The notes: generated by a model not told the origin, from the sequence alone. A stretch of 64,000 nucleotides of DNA from Streptomyces sp. NBC_00576 (GCF_036345175.1 NZ_CP107780.1:7502001-7566000); one strand, 5' to 3'; shown: positions 1-11,399, counted from the stretch's first letter. Numbers and translations: made by a program.

Positions 1-1
1 C

Positions 2-2374
<2,373 letters not shown>

Positions 2375-2559
2375 GTCCGGACGCCGGTGCGGGCATTGGC
2401 GCAGGATTTGTCGCAGATCTAGGCGTGGGCGGTCCGCCAGGCCGCTCGGGGTAGTCCCCTACGGGCAGGTTCGGGGTTCTTTTGGAACTCAGGGCCTGCC
2501 CTTTGCGTTTACGGTTGAAGAGCGGCTCGAAGGCCGCGACCGGTAGGAGGAGGAGCGTC

Positions 2560-3324
2560 GTGCAAGTCGCTGTCGCAGTTGTTGCCCTGCTCTTCCTGCT
2601 GTTCGTCGTGCTGGGCGTGTACGCGACCGTGAAGGTGGTCGGCGCGGCCAAGAGAGGTGTGGACCGGACGATCTCGCAGGCCCGCCGCACGGTCGAGGAC
2701 ACCACGCTGCGCGCCAAGACGTACGCCCAGCCCGGCCCGGCCGGCGAGCTGGCCCAGCTCAGGCTCAAGCTGCGTACGTCGATGCGGGCCACACAGGACG
2801 CGCTGCACGCGGGCGTGGCCGAGGACGAGTCCCTCAAGGAGTCCCTCGGCCTCTTCGAGCGGCTCAGCGCGCATGGCCACGAGCTGGACGCCGAACTCAA
2901 GCGACTGGAGTCCGAGCCCGACCGGGCGACGCTCGCCGCGCGACTGCCCGACCTGCGCGAGCGCACCGACCAGATCACGCAGGCGGCCGACTCGCTGCGC
3001 TGGGCGGCCCGGGACCGGGCGACCCGTTTCGCGGGCGACGACCTGGACGCCCTGAGGACCCAGATAGACGTCGAGGCGGGTGCCCTGCGGCACTGGACGA
3101 CCACGGAGCCCACGCCTGCCGCGACACCCACGACGACTTCCACCCCTGCTCCGCCGCCGTGGCCCGCGGCCCCGGCAGCCGACGGGGCCGCGGCTCAGCA
3201 GACCTGGCCGGACAACCCGGACGCGCGCCGGGCCGCCGAACCGACCCGGCCCGCCATCACCCCGCCGGTGCAACAGCCCACCTACCCCTGGCAGAAGAAA
3301 CCCCGTCCCGAGAGCACGACTTGA
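2560..3324 (+). CDS. membrane-anchored coiled-coil protein, function unknown
   Basis: The 254-residue product begins with a single hydrophobic segment (residues about 3-23, VAVVALLFLLFVVLGVY). A charged helical stretch with coiled-coil character follows (residues 30-170), then a proline/threonine-rich low-complexity tail (PTPAATPTTTSTPAPPPW) ending in QKKPRPEST. I chose the GTG at 2560 because AGGAGGAGG lies 6-8 nt upstream; an in-frame ATG at 2482 has no such site and would put charged residues before the membrane anchor. The topology suggests an N-terminal anchor with the coiled coil inside or outside the cell. Proteins of this kind are common beside leuS in Streptomyces, but I know no assigned role. 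Confidence 0.8.
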   Translation: MQVAVAVVALLFLLFVVLGVYATVKVVGAAKRGVDRTISQARRTVEDTTLRAKTYAQPGPAGELAQLRLKLRTSMRATQDALHAGVAEDESLKESLGLFERLSAHGHELDAELKRLESEPDRATLAARLPDLRERTDQITQAADSLRWAARDRATRFAGDDLDALRTQIDVEAGALRHWTTTEPTPAATPTTTSTPAPPPWPAAPAADGAAAQQTWPDNPDARRAAEPTRPAITPPVQQPTYPWQKKPRPESTT

Positions 3325-3405
3325 TCCGGCGAGCCCACTCCGGTCCCGCCGCAGGTGAAAGGGGCGGGCTGCCGCCCAGGCGCTACGGCAGGTAACCTCC
3401 AGCTC

Positions 3406-4251
3406 ATGTCCCGCCATGTCGCTATCGTCACCGATTCAACGGCCTACCTGCCGCCGCGGACGATGGAGCGCCACGGCATCATCGCGGTGCCGCTGACCGT
3501 GGTTCTCGGTGACCGGGCCCTCGAAGAGGGCACCGAGATCTCGGCCCGTTCCCTGGCCCAGGCACTCCAGAAGCGCCGATCCGTCACCACCTCGCGTCCC
3601 AGCCCCCAGCTCTTCGCGGAGACCTACCGCAAGGTCGCCGAGTCCGGCGCCACCGGCATCGTCTCGCTGCACCTCTCCGCCGAGTTCTCCGGCACGTACG
3701 ACGCCGCGGTCCTGGCGGCTCGTGAGGCGCCGGTGCCCGTACGGGTGGTGGACACCGGCATGGTCGCGATGGCCCTCGGATTCTGCGCACTGGCCGCGGC
3801 CGAGGCGGCGGAAGCGGGCGGCACGGTGGATGAGGCCGTCACGGCCGCGGAGAAGCGGGCCGCGGGCACGTCCGCGTACTTCTACGTCGACACCCTCGAC
3901 TATCTGCGCCGCGGCGGTCGGATAGGTGCCGCGCAGGCACTCTTCGGCTCCGCCCTCGCGGTGAAGCCGCTGCTGCAGTTGGACGGCGGACGTATCGAGC
4001 TGCTGGAGAAGGTACGAACGGCGTCCAAGGCCATCGCCCGCCTGGAGGAGATCGCCGCCGACCGGGCCGGCAGTGCGCAGGTCGACATCGCCGTGCACCA
4101 TCTGGCCGCCCCGGAACGGGCAGCGGCCCTCGCGGACCGGTTGCGAGTACGGGTGCCGGGACTGGCCGAGCTGCATGTGAGTGAGGTGGGGGCGGTGATC
4201 GGGGCGCATACGGGACCTGGGTTGCTGGGAGTGGTTGTTTCGCCTCGGTGA
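3406..4251 (+). CDS. DegV family fatty-acid-binding protein
   Basis: The 281-residue protein opens with the DegV signature (AIVTDSTAYLP, residues 5-15). It continues with HLSAEFSGTYDAA (near residue 88) and the DTLDYLRRGGRIG motif (near 165) that helps form the lipid pocket. Members of this family bind a fatty acid; in Firmicutes the related FakB proteins present it to the kinase FakA for phospholipid synthesis. No FakA-like gene is visible nearby, so the partner is unknown. The ATG at 3406 is chosen because family similarity starts there and a -10-like TAACCT (3393-3398) lies 7 nt upstream, which suggests a leaderless transcript; an upstream in-frame ATG at 3355 lacks family similarity. Confidence 0.92.
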   Translation: MSRHVAIVTDSTAYLPPRTMERHGIIAVPLTVVLGDRALEEGTEISARSLAQALQKRRSVTTSRPSPQLFAETYRKVAESGATGIVSLHLSAEFSGTYDAAVLAAREAPVPVRVVDTGMVAMALGFCALAAAEAAEAGGTVDEAVTAAEKRAAGTSAYFYVDTLDYLRRGGRIGAAQALFGSALAVKPLLQLDGGRIELLEKVRTASKAIARLEEIAADRAGSAQVDIAVHHLAAPERAAALADRLRVRVPGLAELHVSEVGAVIGAHTGPGLLGVVVSPR

Positions 4252-4405
4252 GGGGCTTCTGCGGGGCTCCGGCGGGTTCGACCTGTGCGCGGGAGGCCTG
4301 TGTGCAGCACTCGTTCGGGTGATGGAGTTATCCACAACCAATGGGTAATCCACCGGAATTGAGCAAGATCATCGCGGGTGTGGTGGATTGCTCCATCCTC
4401 GGCGC

Positions 4406-5554
4406 ATGGCACTTCGATCACGTTCACGCGCCACCACTGCGACCAGCGGCCCCGGCCGCGGCCCGATGTCCGACGGCCGCGTCTGTCACGGCCATCGCCG
4501 TCCCCGTAGCCGAGCCCGACAGCATCAGGCGTCGGCCGACGAGCTCCGCCGACGGGCAGAGGTGCTCTTCGGTGAACGGGCACTCGAACGAAGGGAGTTG
4601 GGGAACGGGCCGCCGGGTGGTGAGCGGGACGCGGGTGTGGTGGACTGCGGGGAGGGGGCGCGGTTCGCGGCCTCCGCTGCCGGTGGCATCGGCCAGGAAC
4701 ACCGGGCACCGACGGCACGCCTTGATGTTCCCGTCGATGTCCCCGGTGGGCGTGCGGGCGTCGGCGGGGAGGCGCCTCGTGCGGCGGAAGCGGTGGGCAG
4801 CGGTGCCGAGGACGGTCCGGCTGCCGGGGCTTGGCAGGAACGGGCCGGGCTTGCGGTGCGGGAGCGGATGCCCGTGTGGTTGCAGGCGCGGTGCGGTCTG
4901 GAGCGGCGGAGCGTGGTGGCGCTCACGGTGGTGCTGGTCGCTGCCGCGGTGCTTGCCGGACAGCACTTCTGGACGGGGCGCGTCCAGTCCGTTCGGGCGC
5001 CGGAGGTGGTTCGGGCGGCGCCGCTCGGGGCGGCACGGGCCGCGGGCGGCACGGCCGGTCCCCGGGGTGTCGTGGCAGGGGCTGGCGCACCGATCGTGGT
5101 GGACGTCAGCGGCAAGGTGCGGGAGCCGGGGGTTCATCGGCTGCCGGCCGGGTCCAGGGTCGCCGACGCATTGCAGGCCGCGGGTGGGGTGCGTCCCGGT
5201 ACGAAGACCGAGGGGCTCAACCGCGCGCGGTTCCTGGTGGACGGCGAACAGGTGGTGGTCGGCGGGGCGGTGCCTCCACCGGGGGCGGTCGTGGGCGGTG
5301 CGGTCGGCTCGGCCGGCGTGGGAACGGGAGGCTCCGTGGGCGGGGCGGTGGCTGCACCGGCGGCGCCTGTTCCGTTGAACACGGCCACCGTGGAACAGCT
5401 CGACACCTTGCCCGGGGTCGGCCCCGTGCTGGCGCAGCACATCATCGACTACCGCACCCAGCACGGTGGATACCGGTCCGTGGACGAACTGCGCGAGGTG
5501 AACGGCATCGGAGACCGGCGCTTCGCCGACCTGCGAAATCTCGTGCAGCCATGA
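4406..5554 (+). CDS. comEA: ComEA-type DNA-binding competence protein
   Basis: The 382-residue protein has a long, arginine-rich cytoplasmic N-terminus and one membrane segment near residues 172-192 (VVALTVVLVAAAVLAG). An SLBB domain follows (IVVDVSGKVREPGVHRLPAG), then a glycine/alanine linker and a C-terminal pair of helix-hairpin-helix motifs (LNTATVEQLDTLPGVGP, then VNGIGDRRFADL). ComEA binds double-stranded DNA outside the membrane and passes it to the ComEC channel. The stop codon overlaps the comEC start as ATGA at 5551-5554, indicating translational coupling. The start is least certain because the N-terminus is poorly conserved. In Streptomyces, which is not known to be naturally competent, the role of this pair is unclear; DNA scavenging is one possibility. 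Confidence 0.92.
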   Translation: MALRSRSRATTATSGPGRGPMSDGRVCHGHRRPRSRARQHQASADELRRRAEVLFGERALERRELGNGPPGGERDAGVVDCGEGARFAASAAGGIGQEHRAPTARLDVPVDVPGGRAGVGGEAPRAAEAVGSGAEDGPAAGAWQERAGLAVRERMPVWLQARCGLERRSVVALTVVLVAAAVLAGQHFWTGRVQSVRAPEVVRAAPLGAARAAGGTAGPRGVVAGAGAPIVVDVSGKVREPGVHRLPAGSRVADALQAAGGVRPGTKTEGLNRARFLVDGEQVVVGGAVPPPGAVVGGAVGSAGVGTGGSVGGAVAAPAAPVPLNTATVEQLDTLPGVGPVLAQHIIDYRTQHGGYRSVDELREVNGIGDRRFADLRNLVQP

Positions 5555-8226
5555 GTCGGGTACCGCCCACGTCGGAATCCGATGGTCCGCCTCGGAACGC
5601 GGTGGCCGGGGCCGCGCACGAGGAGCCTCGCCCGCTCGACGACCAGGTCACTGCCGACCGTCGGGCACCGCGCGCCCGCCGGTCCGTGCACGCTGCCTCG
5701 GGGAAACGGCTGGGGGATGCCAATCCCCGGCAGGAAGGGCCGACGGACCTGCGGTTGGTGCCGCCCGCGCTGGCTGCCTGGGCGACGGCGGCACTGGCGC
5801 TGGATGTCCCGCCCGGCTGGGTCACCGGCGTCGCGGTCGTCTGTTCGGTCGTGGCCGGCGTGCTCCTGCTGGTCGGCCGTACCTCGGAGGGATCCAGTCT
5901 CTCGCCGGTGCGACAACCCCGGTGGGGTGGCTGGTCGCGGGTTTCCGTGGCCGGCGTGCTGCTCTGTGTCGCAGCGGCTGCCGTCTCCGCCGGCCTGCAC
6001 GGGGCCGATCTGCGGCGGGGGCCTGTGCCGGGGCTGGCGCGGCAGTACGCCGGCGTGACGGCCGAGTTGGAGGTCACCTCCGATCCACGGCTCACCCGGC
6101 CCCGGATCCAGGGCGCTCACGCCGCGCCGAGCGCCGTACTGCTCGACGCCGAGGTCCGGCGGATCGAGGAGCCGGACGGAAGCACGGTGGCGACGCGGAC
6201 GCCCGTGCTCGTGACAGTCGACGTGAGCGCGAAGCCGACGAAGACGGGCTCCTTCCGCCGGGCGACCGAGGAGGCGGCGGATGGGCCGGAGCATTCGCCC
6301 TGGCTGGGGCTGCTGCCGTCCACGCGGTTGCGTGTGACCGGACGGCTCGTGCCCGCGCTGACGAGCGGTGACCGGATCGCGGCCGTGCTGCGGGTACGGG
6401 AGCGGGCGGCGCCGGAGGTGGTGCGGGAACCGTCGGCGCCGCAGCGGTTCGCGGGACGGCTGCGTGCGGGGCTGCGGGACGCCACCGAGGACCTGCCGGC
6501 GGATGCGCGGGCGCTGCTGCCCGGGCTGGTCGTCGGGGACACCTCACGCGTCACATCCGAACTGGACGAGGCGTTCAAGGAGACCGACCTCACGCATCTG
6601 ATGGCCGTCAGCGGGGCGAATTTCACTATTCTCCTCGCCCTGCTCATCGGCCCGCCCGCCCTCGCCCAGCAGGTCGAACGGCGTGGCCTCGCACCCCGCC
6701 TGGGCATTTCCCTCCGGACGACCGCACTGTTCGGCAGCGTGCTCACCCTGGGATTCGTCATTGTGTGCAGACCCGACCCGAGTGTGCTGCGGGCCGCGGC
6801 CTGCGGCTCCGTCGCGCTGCTCGCCCTCGCGACCGGGCGTCGCCGGTCACTGATCCCGGCGCTCGCGACAGCGGTTCTGCTCCTGGTGCTGTACGACCCG
6901 TGGCTGGCGCGGAGTTACGGCTTCCTGCTCTCCGTCCTCGCCACCGGTGCACTTCTCACCCTCGCGCCCCGCTGGAGCCCGGCGTTGCGCAGGCGAGGGG
7001 TGCCGCCGCGGCTGGCCGAGGCGCTGGCCGCAGCCGGCGCCGCGCAGGCCGTGTGCGCGCCGGTCGTGGCGGTGCTGTCGGCGCGGGTGAGCCTGGTGGC
7101 GGTGCCGTGCAACCTGCTCGCGGAGTTCGCGGTCGCCCCGGCCACCGTGCTGGGCTTCGCGGCACTGGCCACGGCGCCGGTGGCCATGCCGGTGGCGAAA
7201 GCGCTGGCCTGGGGCGCGAGTTGGCCCGCCGGGTGGATCGTGGACATCGCCCGTACGGGAGCGGCGCTGCCCGGCGGGGGAGTGGACTGGCCGGGCAGCT
7301 GGACGGGCGCGCTGCTGCTGGGGCTGTGCATGGTGCTCGTCGTGTTCGCCGGCGCGCGTCTGCTCAGGCATCCATGGTGGTGCGCGGCCTGCGGGGTGCT
7401 GTTGCTCCTCGTGGTGGTGCGGCCGGCGCCGCTGACCAGGGTGATCACGGGGTGGCCGCCGCCGGGTTGGCGGTTCGCGATGTGCGATGTGGGGCAGGGG
7501 GACGCGACCGTCCTCGCGGCGGGCGAGGGCACCGGTGTGGTCGTGGACGCGGGCCCCGAACCGGCACTGGTCGACCACTGTCTGCGCGAACTCGGCATCA
7601 CCAAGGTGCCCCTCGTGATCCTCACCCACTTCCACGCGGACCACGTCGCCGGGCTGCCCGGCGTACTGCGCGGGCGCTCGGTGGGCGCGATCGAGACGAC
7701 GGGGTTCGAGGAGCCCGAGGACCAGGCCGAGTTCGTGCTGAGGGAGGCGGCGGCCCGGCGTATCCCGGTGACGCGCGCCGTCGCCGGTGAGCGGCGTCGG
7801 ACGGGTGACCTCGACTGGGAGGTGCTGTGGCCGCAGCCGGCCCCCGCACCCGAGCCGGAGGGCGCCAACGACGCCAGTGTCACCCTGCTCGTACGGTCGG
7901 CGGGGCTGCGCCTGCTGCTCCTCGGGGATCTGGAACCCCCGGCCCAGCGCGCGCTGTTGAGCTCGCCGGCCGCTACGGAAGTACGTGCTGTCGACGTCCT
8001 GAAGGTCGCCCACCACGGGTCGGCCTATCAGGACCCGGACCTCATACGGGCGGCGGCTCCGAGGCTGGCGCTCATCTCCTGCGGCGCGGACAACACGTAC
8101 GGGCATCCCGCTCCCAGCACGGTGGCGGCGCTCAGGGACGGGGGCGCCGTGGTGCTGCGGACGGACGAGGACGGGGCATTGGCGGTCGGCGGTGCGGGCC
8201 GGGAGCTGCGGGTGGCGAGAAACTGA
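5551..8226 (+). CDS. comEC: ComEC/Rec2-type DNA channel protein with MBL domain
   Basis: The 891-residue polytopic membrane protein forms the channel through which one DNA strand enters the cell in competent bacteria. After a hydrophilic lead of about 70 residues come clustered hydrophobic helices and a soluble DUF4131 region. The Competence core follows, with the signature HLMAVSGANFTILLAL (near residue 350) and several further helices. A C-terminal metallo-beta-lactamase domain carries LTHFHADHVAGLPG (near 690) and VAHHGS, the putative nuclease that degrades the non-transported strand. All expected MBL metal ligands appear present. The ATG overlaps the comEA stop. The downstream acetyltransferase gene starts only 4 nt after this stop. 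Confidence 0.95.
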   Translation: MSRVPPTSESDGPPRNAVAGAAHEEPRPLDDQVTADRRAPRARRSVHAASGKRLGDANPRQEGPTDLRLVPPALAAWATAALALDVPPGWVTGVAVVCSVVAGVLLLVGRTSEGSSLSPVRQPRWGGWSRVSVAGVLLCVAAAAVSAGLHGADLRRGPVPGLARQYAGVTAELEVTSDPRLTRPRIQGAHAAPSAVLLDAEVRRIEEPDGSTVATRTPVLVTVDVSAKPTKTGSFRRATEEAADGPEHSPWLGLLPSTRLRVTGRLVPALTSGDRIAAVLRVRERAAPEVVREPSAPQRFAGRLRAGLRDATEDLPADARALLPGLVVGDTSRVTSELDEAFKETDLTHLMAVSGANFTILLALLIGPPALAQQVERRGLAPRLGISLRTTALFGSVLTLGFVIVCRPDPSVLRAAACGSVALLALATGRRRSLIPALATAVLLLVLYDPWLARSYGFLLSVLATGALLTLAPRWSPALRRRGVPPRLAEALAAAGAAQAVCAPVVAVLSARVSLVAVPCNLLAEFAVAPATVLGFAALATAPVAMPVAKALAWGASWPAGWIVDIARTGAALPGGGVDWPGSWTGALLLGLCMVLVVFAGARLLRHPWWCAACGVLLLLVVVRPAPLTRVITGWPPPGWRFAMCDVGQGDATVLAAGEGTGVVVDAGPEPALVDHCLRELGITKVPLVILTHFHADHVAGLPGVLRGRSVGAIETTGFEEPEDQAEFVLREAAARRIPVTRAVAGERRRTGDLDWEVLWPQPAPAPEPEGANDASVTLLVRSAGLRLLLLGDLEPPAQRALLSSPAATEVRAVDVLKVAHHGSAYQDPDLIRAAAPRLALISCGADNTYGHPAPSTVAALRDGGAVVLRTDEDGALAVGGAGRELRVARN

Positions 8227-8230
8227 GGCC

Positions 8231-9070
8231 ATGAACTCCGCACAGGCTGAGGCCTACCTCCGTCGGCTGAGCGTCGAACGCCCGGTGTCGCCCACCCTCG
8301 ACGCGCTGCGCGAGCTGCAACTGCGGCATCTGGTGTCGGTGCCCTTCGAGAACCTGTCGATCCATCTCGGCGAGGACATCGTCCTGGAGGAGAACCGGCT
8401 GTTCGACAAGGTGGTGGGCGCCCGTCGGGGCGGGTTCTGCTACGAACTCAACGGTCTCTTCGGGGCGTTGCTGACCGCGCTGGGCTTCGACGTCACGCTG
8501 CTGGCGGCGCGGGTGTACGGCGACGAGGAGCGGCTCGGGATCCCGTACGACCATCTCGCGCTGCGGGTGCGGACGGTGGACGGCGGTGACTGGCTGGTCG
8601 ACGTGGGCTTCGGGGCGCACAGTCACTGTCCGCTGGCGATCGGGCAGCGGCGCGAGCAGGAGGATCCCGGAGGTACGTTCCTGGTCGTCGAGGCGGGGCC
8701 GGACGCGGCTGGAGCACGGGGCGGCGGGGCGGACGCGGACTCGGCCGACCTGGACGTGGTCCAGGACGGCAGTCGCCGGTACCGGCTGGAACTGCGGCCC
8801 CGAGCGCTGGGTGACTTCGTGGCCGGGGCCTGGTGGCACAGCACCTCCCCGGAGTCACACTTCACGCGGTCGCTGGTCTGTTCGAGGGTCACGGAGGACG
8901 GAGGGAGGATCACGCTCAGCGGCCGAAGTCTCACGGTGACAGCGCCGGGTGGGGAAAGGGAGGCGAGAGAACTGGGGGCGGACAGCGAGGTGCTCTCCGT
9001 GTACCGGGAGCGGTTCGGGGTCGAGCTGTCGGGTGTGCCGAGTGTTCGGAAGCCGGGTGGGGGCAACTGA
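8231..9070 (+). CDS. arylamine N-acetyltransferase
   Basis: Transfers an acetyl group from acetyl-CoA to aromatic amines, hydrazines or related substrates. The 279-residue length is normal for bacterial NATs. The catalytic triad is visible: Cys in RRGGFCYELNGLFG (near residue 72), His in YDHLALRV (near 110) and Asp in DVGFGAH (near 126). It lies 4 nt after comEC and probably shares its transcript. In actinomycetes NAT-fold enzymes can also act as amide synthases in secondary metabolism, but no such cluster is next to it here, so a detoxifying or cholesterol/lipid-linked role as in mycobacterial NAT remains only a possibility. Confidence 0.93.
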   Translation: MNSAQAEAYLRRLSVERPVSPTLDALRELQLRHLVSVPFENLSIHLGEDIVLEENRLFDKVVGARRGGFCYELNGLFGALLTALGFDVTLLAARVYGDEERLGIPYDHLALRVRTVDGGDWLVDVGFGAHSHCPLAIGQRREQEDPGGTFLVVEAGPDAAGARGGGADADSADLDVVQDGSRRYRLELRPRALGDFVAGAWWHSTSPESHFTRSLVCSRVTEDGGRITLSGRSLTVTAPGGEREARELGADSEVLSVYRERFGVELSGVPSVRKPGGGN

Positions 9071-9163
9071 GGCGGCTGGATCGGCCGCTTGCCTTGCCAT
9101 GGGCTTCGTGAGCTGTTCTGTGGTGGCGAGCCGGGGGTGCTCGGCGTAGCGGAAAATGTCTCC

Positions 9164-9409
9164 GTGAGCGACGTGAGACATGTACTGGTGCTGCCCGACC
9201 GTGATGCCGCCGAGGAGGTGGTCGAGGCGCTGCGTGAACGGTTCGGCCTTGGTGAGGAGCCCCAGCTCGTACGGGATGCGCTGGCCGGTGAGGACGATGC
9301 GGAGGATGCGCAGTGGCTCGTGGTGCTGCGGGACGAGGCGGGGCGGCTGGATGCGACGGAGCTGGACGAGTTCGTGGGGGAGTGGGAGGGATGGCGTGAG
9401 GAGCCGTAG
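9164..9409 (+). CDS. small conserved hypothetical protein (81 aa)
   Basis: An acidic 81-residue protein (VSDVRHVLVLPDRDAAEEV...) with an alternating beta-alpha pattern and no signal peptide or membrane segment. The GTG at 9164 is preferred: upstream in-frame codons do not look like coding sequence, and a -10-like GAAAAT (9152-9157) lies 6 nt before it. It sits between the acetyltransferase and holA, where a small gene of this type is usual in Streptomyces. I recognise no domain. Codon use matches its neighbours, so I regard it as a genuine gene of unknown function. Confidence 0.7.
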   Translation: MSDVRHVLVLPDRDAAEEVVEALRERFGLGEEPQLVRDALAGEDDAEDAQWLVVLRDEAGRLDATELDEFVGEWEGWREEP

Positions 9410-9462
9410 CGATAGTCCCGGGCGTCTGCTGGAGCCTCCGGTGGGTCTGGTGGGCGGCGGCG

Positions 9463-9485
9463 TTGTCAGTGGCTCGTGGGATGCT
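9463..9485 (+). promoter_or_regulatory. RecA-NDp/PafBC-like promoter of holA
   Basis: TTGTCAGTG, 8 nt, then GATGCT. The upstream box matches the actinobacterial DNA-damage promoter consensus (TTGTCRGTG-N8-TANNNT) exactly; the -10 has G in place of the first T. The -10 ends 7 nt before the holA ATG, implying a leaderless message. Confidence 0.55.
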
Positions 9486-9492
9486 TTCGGGG

Positions 9493-10482
9493 ATGGCCAA
9501 GAAGACCGCACATGACGACCCTCTCGCCCCCGTCACGCTTGCCGTGGGCCAGGAGGACCTCCTGCTCGACCGTGCAGTGCGGGAGGTGGTGGCCGCCGCC
9601 CGGGCCGCCGACGCCGACACGGACGTACGAGACCTGACCTCGGACCAGTTGCAGCCGGGCACGCTGGCCGAGCTGACCAGTCCGTCGCTCTTCGCGGAGC
9701 GGAAAGTCGTGGTCGTACGCAACGCGCATGATCTGTCGGCCGACACGATCAAGGACGTGAAGGCGTACTTCGGGGCGCCCGCGGAGGAGATCACCCTCGT
9801 GCTGCTGCACGCGGGCGGAGTCAAGGGCAAGGGGCTGCTCGACGCGGCGCGCAAGGCGGGGGCGCGGGAGGTGGCGTGTCCCAAGATGACGAAGCCGGCG
9901 GATCGGCTGGCGTTCGTGCGGTCGGAGTTCCGGGCCACGGGTAGATCCGCCACACCTGAGGCGTGTCAGGCGCTCGTCGACTCGATCGGGAGTGACCTGC
10001 GGGAGCTGGCGTCCGCGGTGACCCAGCTCGTCGCGGATGTCGAGGGGACGATCGACGGGGCTGTGGTCGGGCGGTACTACACGGGGCGGGCAGAGGCGTC
10101 GAGCTTCGAGGTCGCCGACCGGGCCGTCGAGGGGCGGGCGGCGGAGGCGCTGGAGGCGTTGCGGTGGTCGTTGTCGACCGGGGTGGCGCCTGTGTTGATC
10201 ACCAGTGCGTTGGCGCAGGGGGTGCGGGCCATCGGGAAGTTGTCCTCCGCGAGGGGTGGGCGGCCGGCGGATCTTGCTCGGGAGCTGGGGATGCCGCCGT
10301 GGAAGATCGATCGGGTGCGGCAGCAGATGCGGGGATGGACTCCGGATGGAGTTGCTGAGGCGTTGCGGGCCGTGGCTGAGGCTGATGCGGGGGTGAAGGG
10401 GGGCGGGGATGATCCGGAGTACGCGTTGGAGAAGGCTGTTGTGGTGATTGCCCGGGCGGCTCGGTCTCGGGGGCGGGGGTAG
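9493..10482 (+). CDS. holA: DNA polymerase III delta subunit
   Basis: The delta subunit of the clamp loader opens the beta sliding clamp. The 329-residue protein has the expected AAA+-like N-terminal domain without a working P-loop (VGQEDLLLDRAV near residue 17), a central helical region (SDLRELASAVTQL) and the clamp-loader collar domain (PPWKIDRVRQQMRGW near residue 280). I chose the ATG at 9493, which begins MAKKTAHDD, because a -10 hexamer ends 7 nt upstream; the in-frame ATG at 9463 lies inside the promoter. The gene is monocistronic and is followed by a hairpin repeat and a bidirectional terminator shared with rpsT. Confidence 0.95.
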   Translation: MAKKTAHDDPLAPVTLAVGQEDLLLDRAVREVVAAARAADADTDVRDLTSDQLQPGTLAELTSPSLFAERKVVVVRNAHDLSADTIKDVKAYFGAPAEEITLVLLHAGGVKGKGLLDAARKAGAREVACPKMTKPADRLAFVRSEFRATGRSATPEACQALVDSIGSDLRELASAVTQLVADVEGTIDGAVVGRYYTGRAEASSFEVADRAVEGRAAEALEALRWSLSTGVAPVLITSALAQGVRAIGKLSSARGGRPADLARELGMPPWKIDRVRQQMRGWTPDGVAEALRAVAEADAGVKGGGDDPEYALEKAVVVIARAARSRGRG

Positions 10483-10487
10483 GGGGG

Positions 10488-10592
10488 CGCCCCCGCCGCC
10501 CTTACACGTCCCATCCTGTTCCTGGGGGGCTGCGCCCCCAGACCCCCGCTCCGGCCCTGAACGGGCCTAGCCCTCAATCGCCGGACGGGCTG
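10488..10592 (+). repeat. composite intergenic hairpin repeat, copy 1
   Basis: Directly behind holA. It consists of a C-rich lead, the hairpin GGGGGCTGCGCCCCC, a second hairpin around GGCCCTGAACGGGCC, then a conserved CGCCGGACGGGCTG end. The same order is found at 23756, 27950 and 33965, always on the plus strand behind a plus-strand gene. Probably a family of mobile or amplified terminator-like elements. Confidence 0.85.
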
Positions 10593-10640
10593 GAAATGCG
10601 GGCCGGTGCTCCTGCTGTAGAGGCGGCGTCGGCGTTCATG

Positions 10641-10690
10641 CCGAAGGCCCCGGTCTCTGTCCTGGGGTGGACAGGTGCCGGGGCCTTCGG
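10641..10690. terminator. bidirectional terminator between holA and rpsT
   Basis: CCGAAGGCCCCGG at the left pairs with CCGGGGCCTTCGG at the right (one base bulged), and the stem extends inward through CTGTCC/GGACAG. It lies in the 352-bp gap between the convergent genes holA and rpsT; apart from this and the repeat the gap shows nothing further. Confidence 0.8.
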
Positions 10691-10834
10691 GGGAAGCTTC
10701 TGCTGGTGTTGCTGGTGGCTTCACGCCCGCGTGGCGAACGCAGATCGTGCGTGGAGCCGGGGTGCCGGGTGGGAGCGGGAGAGAGGGCCCGCTGGGTCCT
10801 TCCGGCGGTTGGATCAGATCAAGGAAAGAGAGGT

Positions 10835-11101
10835 TCAGCCCTTGAGGGTGGCGACCTTGGAAGCAAGCGCCGACTTCTTGTTGGCGGCCTGGTTCTTGTG
10901 GATGACGCCCTTCGAGACGGCCTTGTCGAGCTGACGCGCGGCAGCGCGCTGAGCCTCGGTGGCCTTCGCGACGTCACCCGCGGCAGCGGCCTCGCGGGCC
11001 TTGCGGATCGCGGTCTTCAGGGAGGACTTGACGGCCTTGTTGCGCAGCCGGGCCTTCTCGTTGGTCTTGATCCGCTTGATCTGGGACTTGATGTTCGCCA
11101 C
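10835..11101 (-). CDS. rpsT: 30S ribosomal protein S20
   Basis: An 88-residue basic, helical protein (MANIKSQIKRIKTNEKARLRN...) that binds 16S rRNA early in 30S assembly. Length and the whole sequence match bacterial S20. It is divergent from lepA, a common actinobacterial arrangement. Its mRNA leader contains an inverted repeat (11179-11209) that may be regulatory, as S20 controls its own translation in E. coli. Confidence 0.98.
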   Translation of the reverse strand: MANIKSQIKRIKTNEKARLRNKAVKSSLKTAIRKAREAAAAGDVAKATEAQRAAARQLDKAVSKGVIHKNQAANKKSALASKVATLKG

Positions 11102-11178
11102 GAATGAGCCTTTTCAGGTTCAGGTACACGAGGGCACGCCTCATGCACCGTTTGATTGCTTCTTGGTTTTACTGCACC

Positions 11179-11209
11179 TGTGTCTCCTGCTGAGAGGGCA
11201 TGAGACACA
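11179..11209 (-). promoter_or_regulatory. inverted repeat in the rpsT leader
   Basis: TGTGTCTC and GAGACACA (perfect 8-bp arms) flank a 15-nt loop, 78 nt upstream of the rpsT start and just downstream of a candidate promoter. It could form a leader hairpin. Confidence 0.4.
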
Positions 11210-11216
11210 ACGAACC

Positions 11217-11246
11217 AGGCTACCAGTCGCCCCCCGGACAGCCCAA
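11217..11246 (-). promoter_or_regulatory. candidate rpsT promoter
   Basis: On the minus strand TTGGGC, 18 bp, TAGCCT: a reasonable housekeeping promoter, placing the leader hairpin inside the transcript. The rest of the 298-bp rpsT/lepA gap shows no gene. Confidence 0.4.
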
Positions 11247-11399
11247 TCCGGTCGCCCGGGTCCAGGGCGGTCTCCGGCTCGGCATGTGCGAAACCGCCCA
11301 AACCGGTCACCGCTCCCCGCCCGTGGGACCATGGAGCCTACGTATCGATCCGACCCGAGACCGCAGACACTGCGGACGCCTCAAGAATCAGGACCCTGC

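Noticed and set aside
4328..4336. Single perfect DnaA box TTATCCACA before comEA
   Set aside because: Only one box, no cluster and no origin features; chance or a minor DnaA target cannot be told apart.
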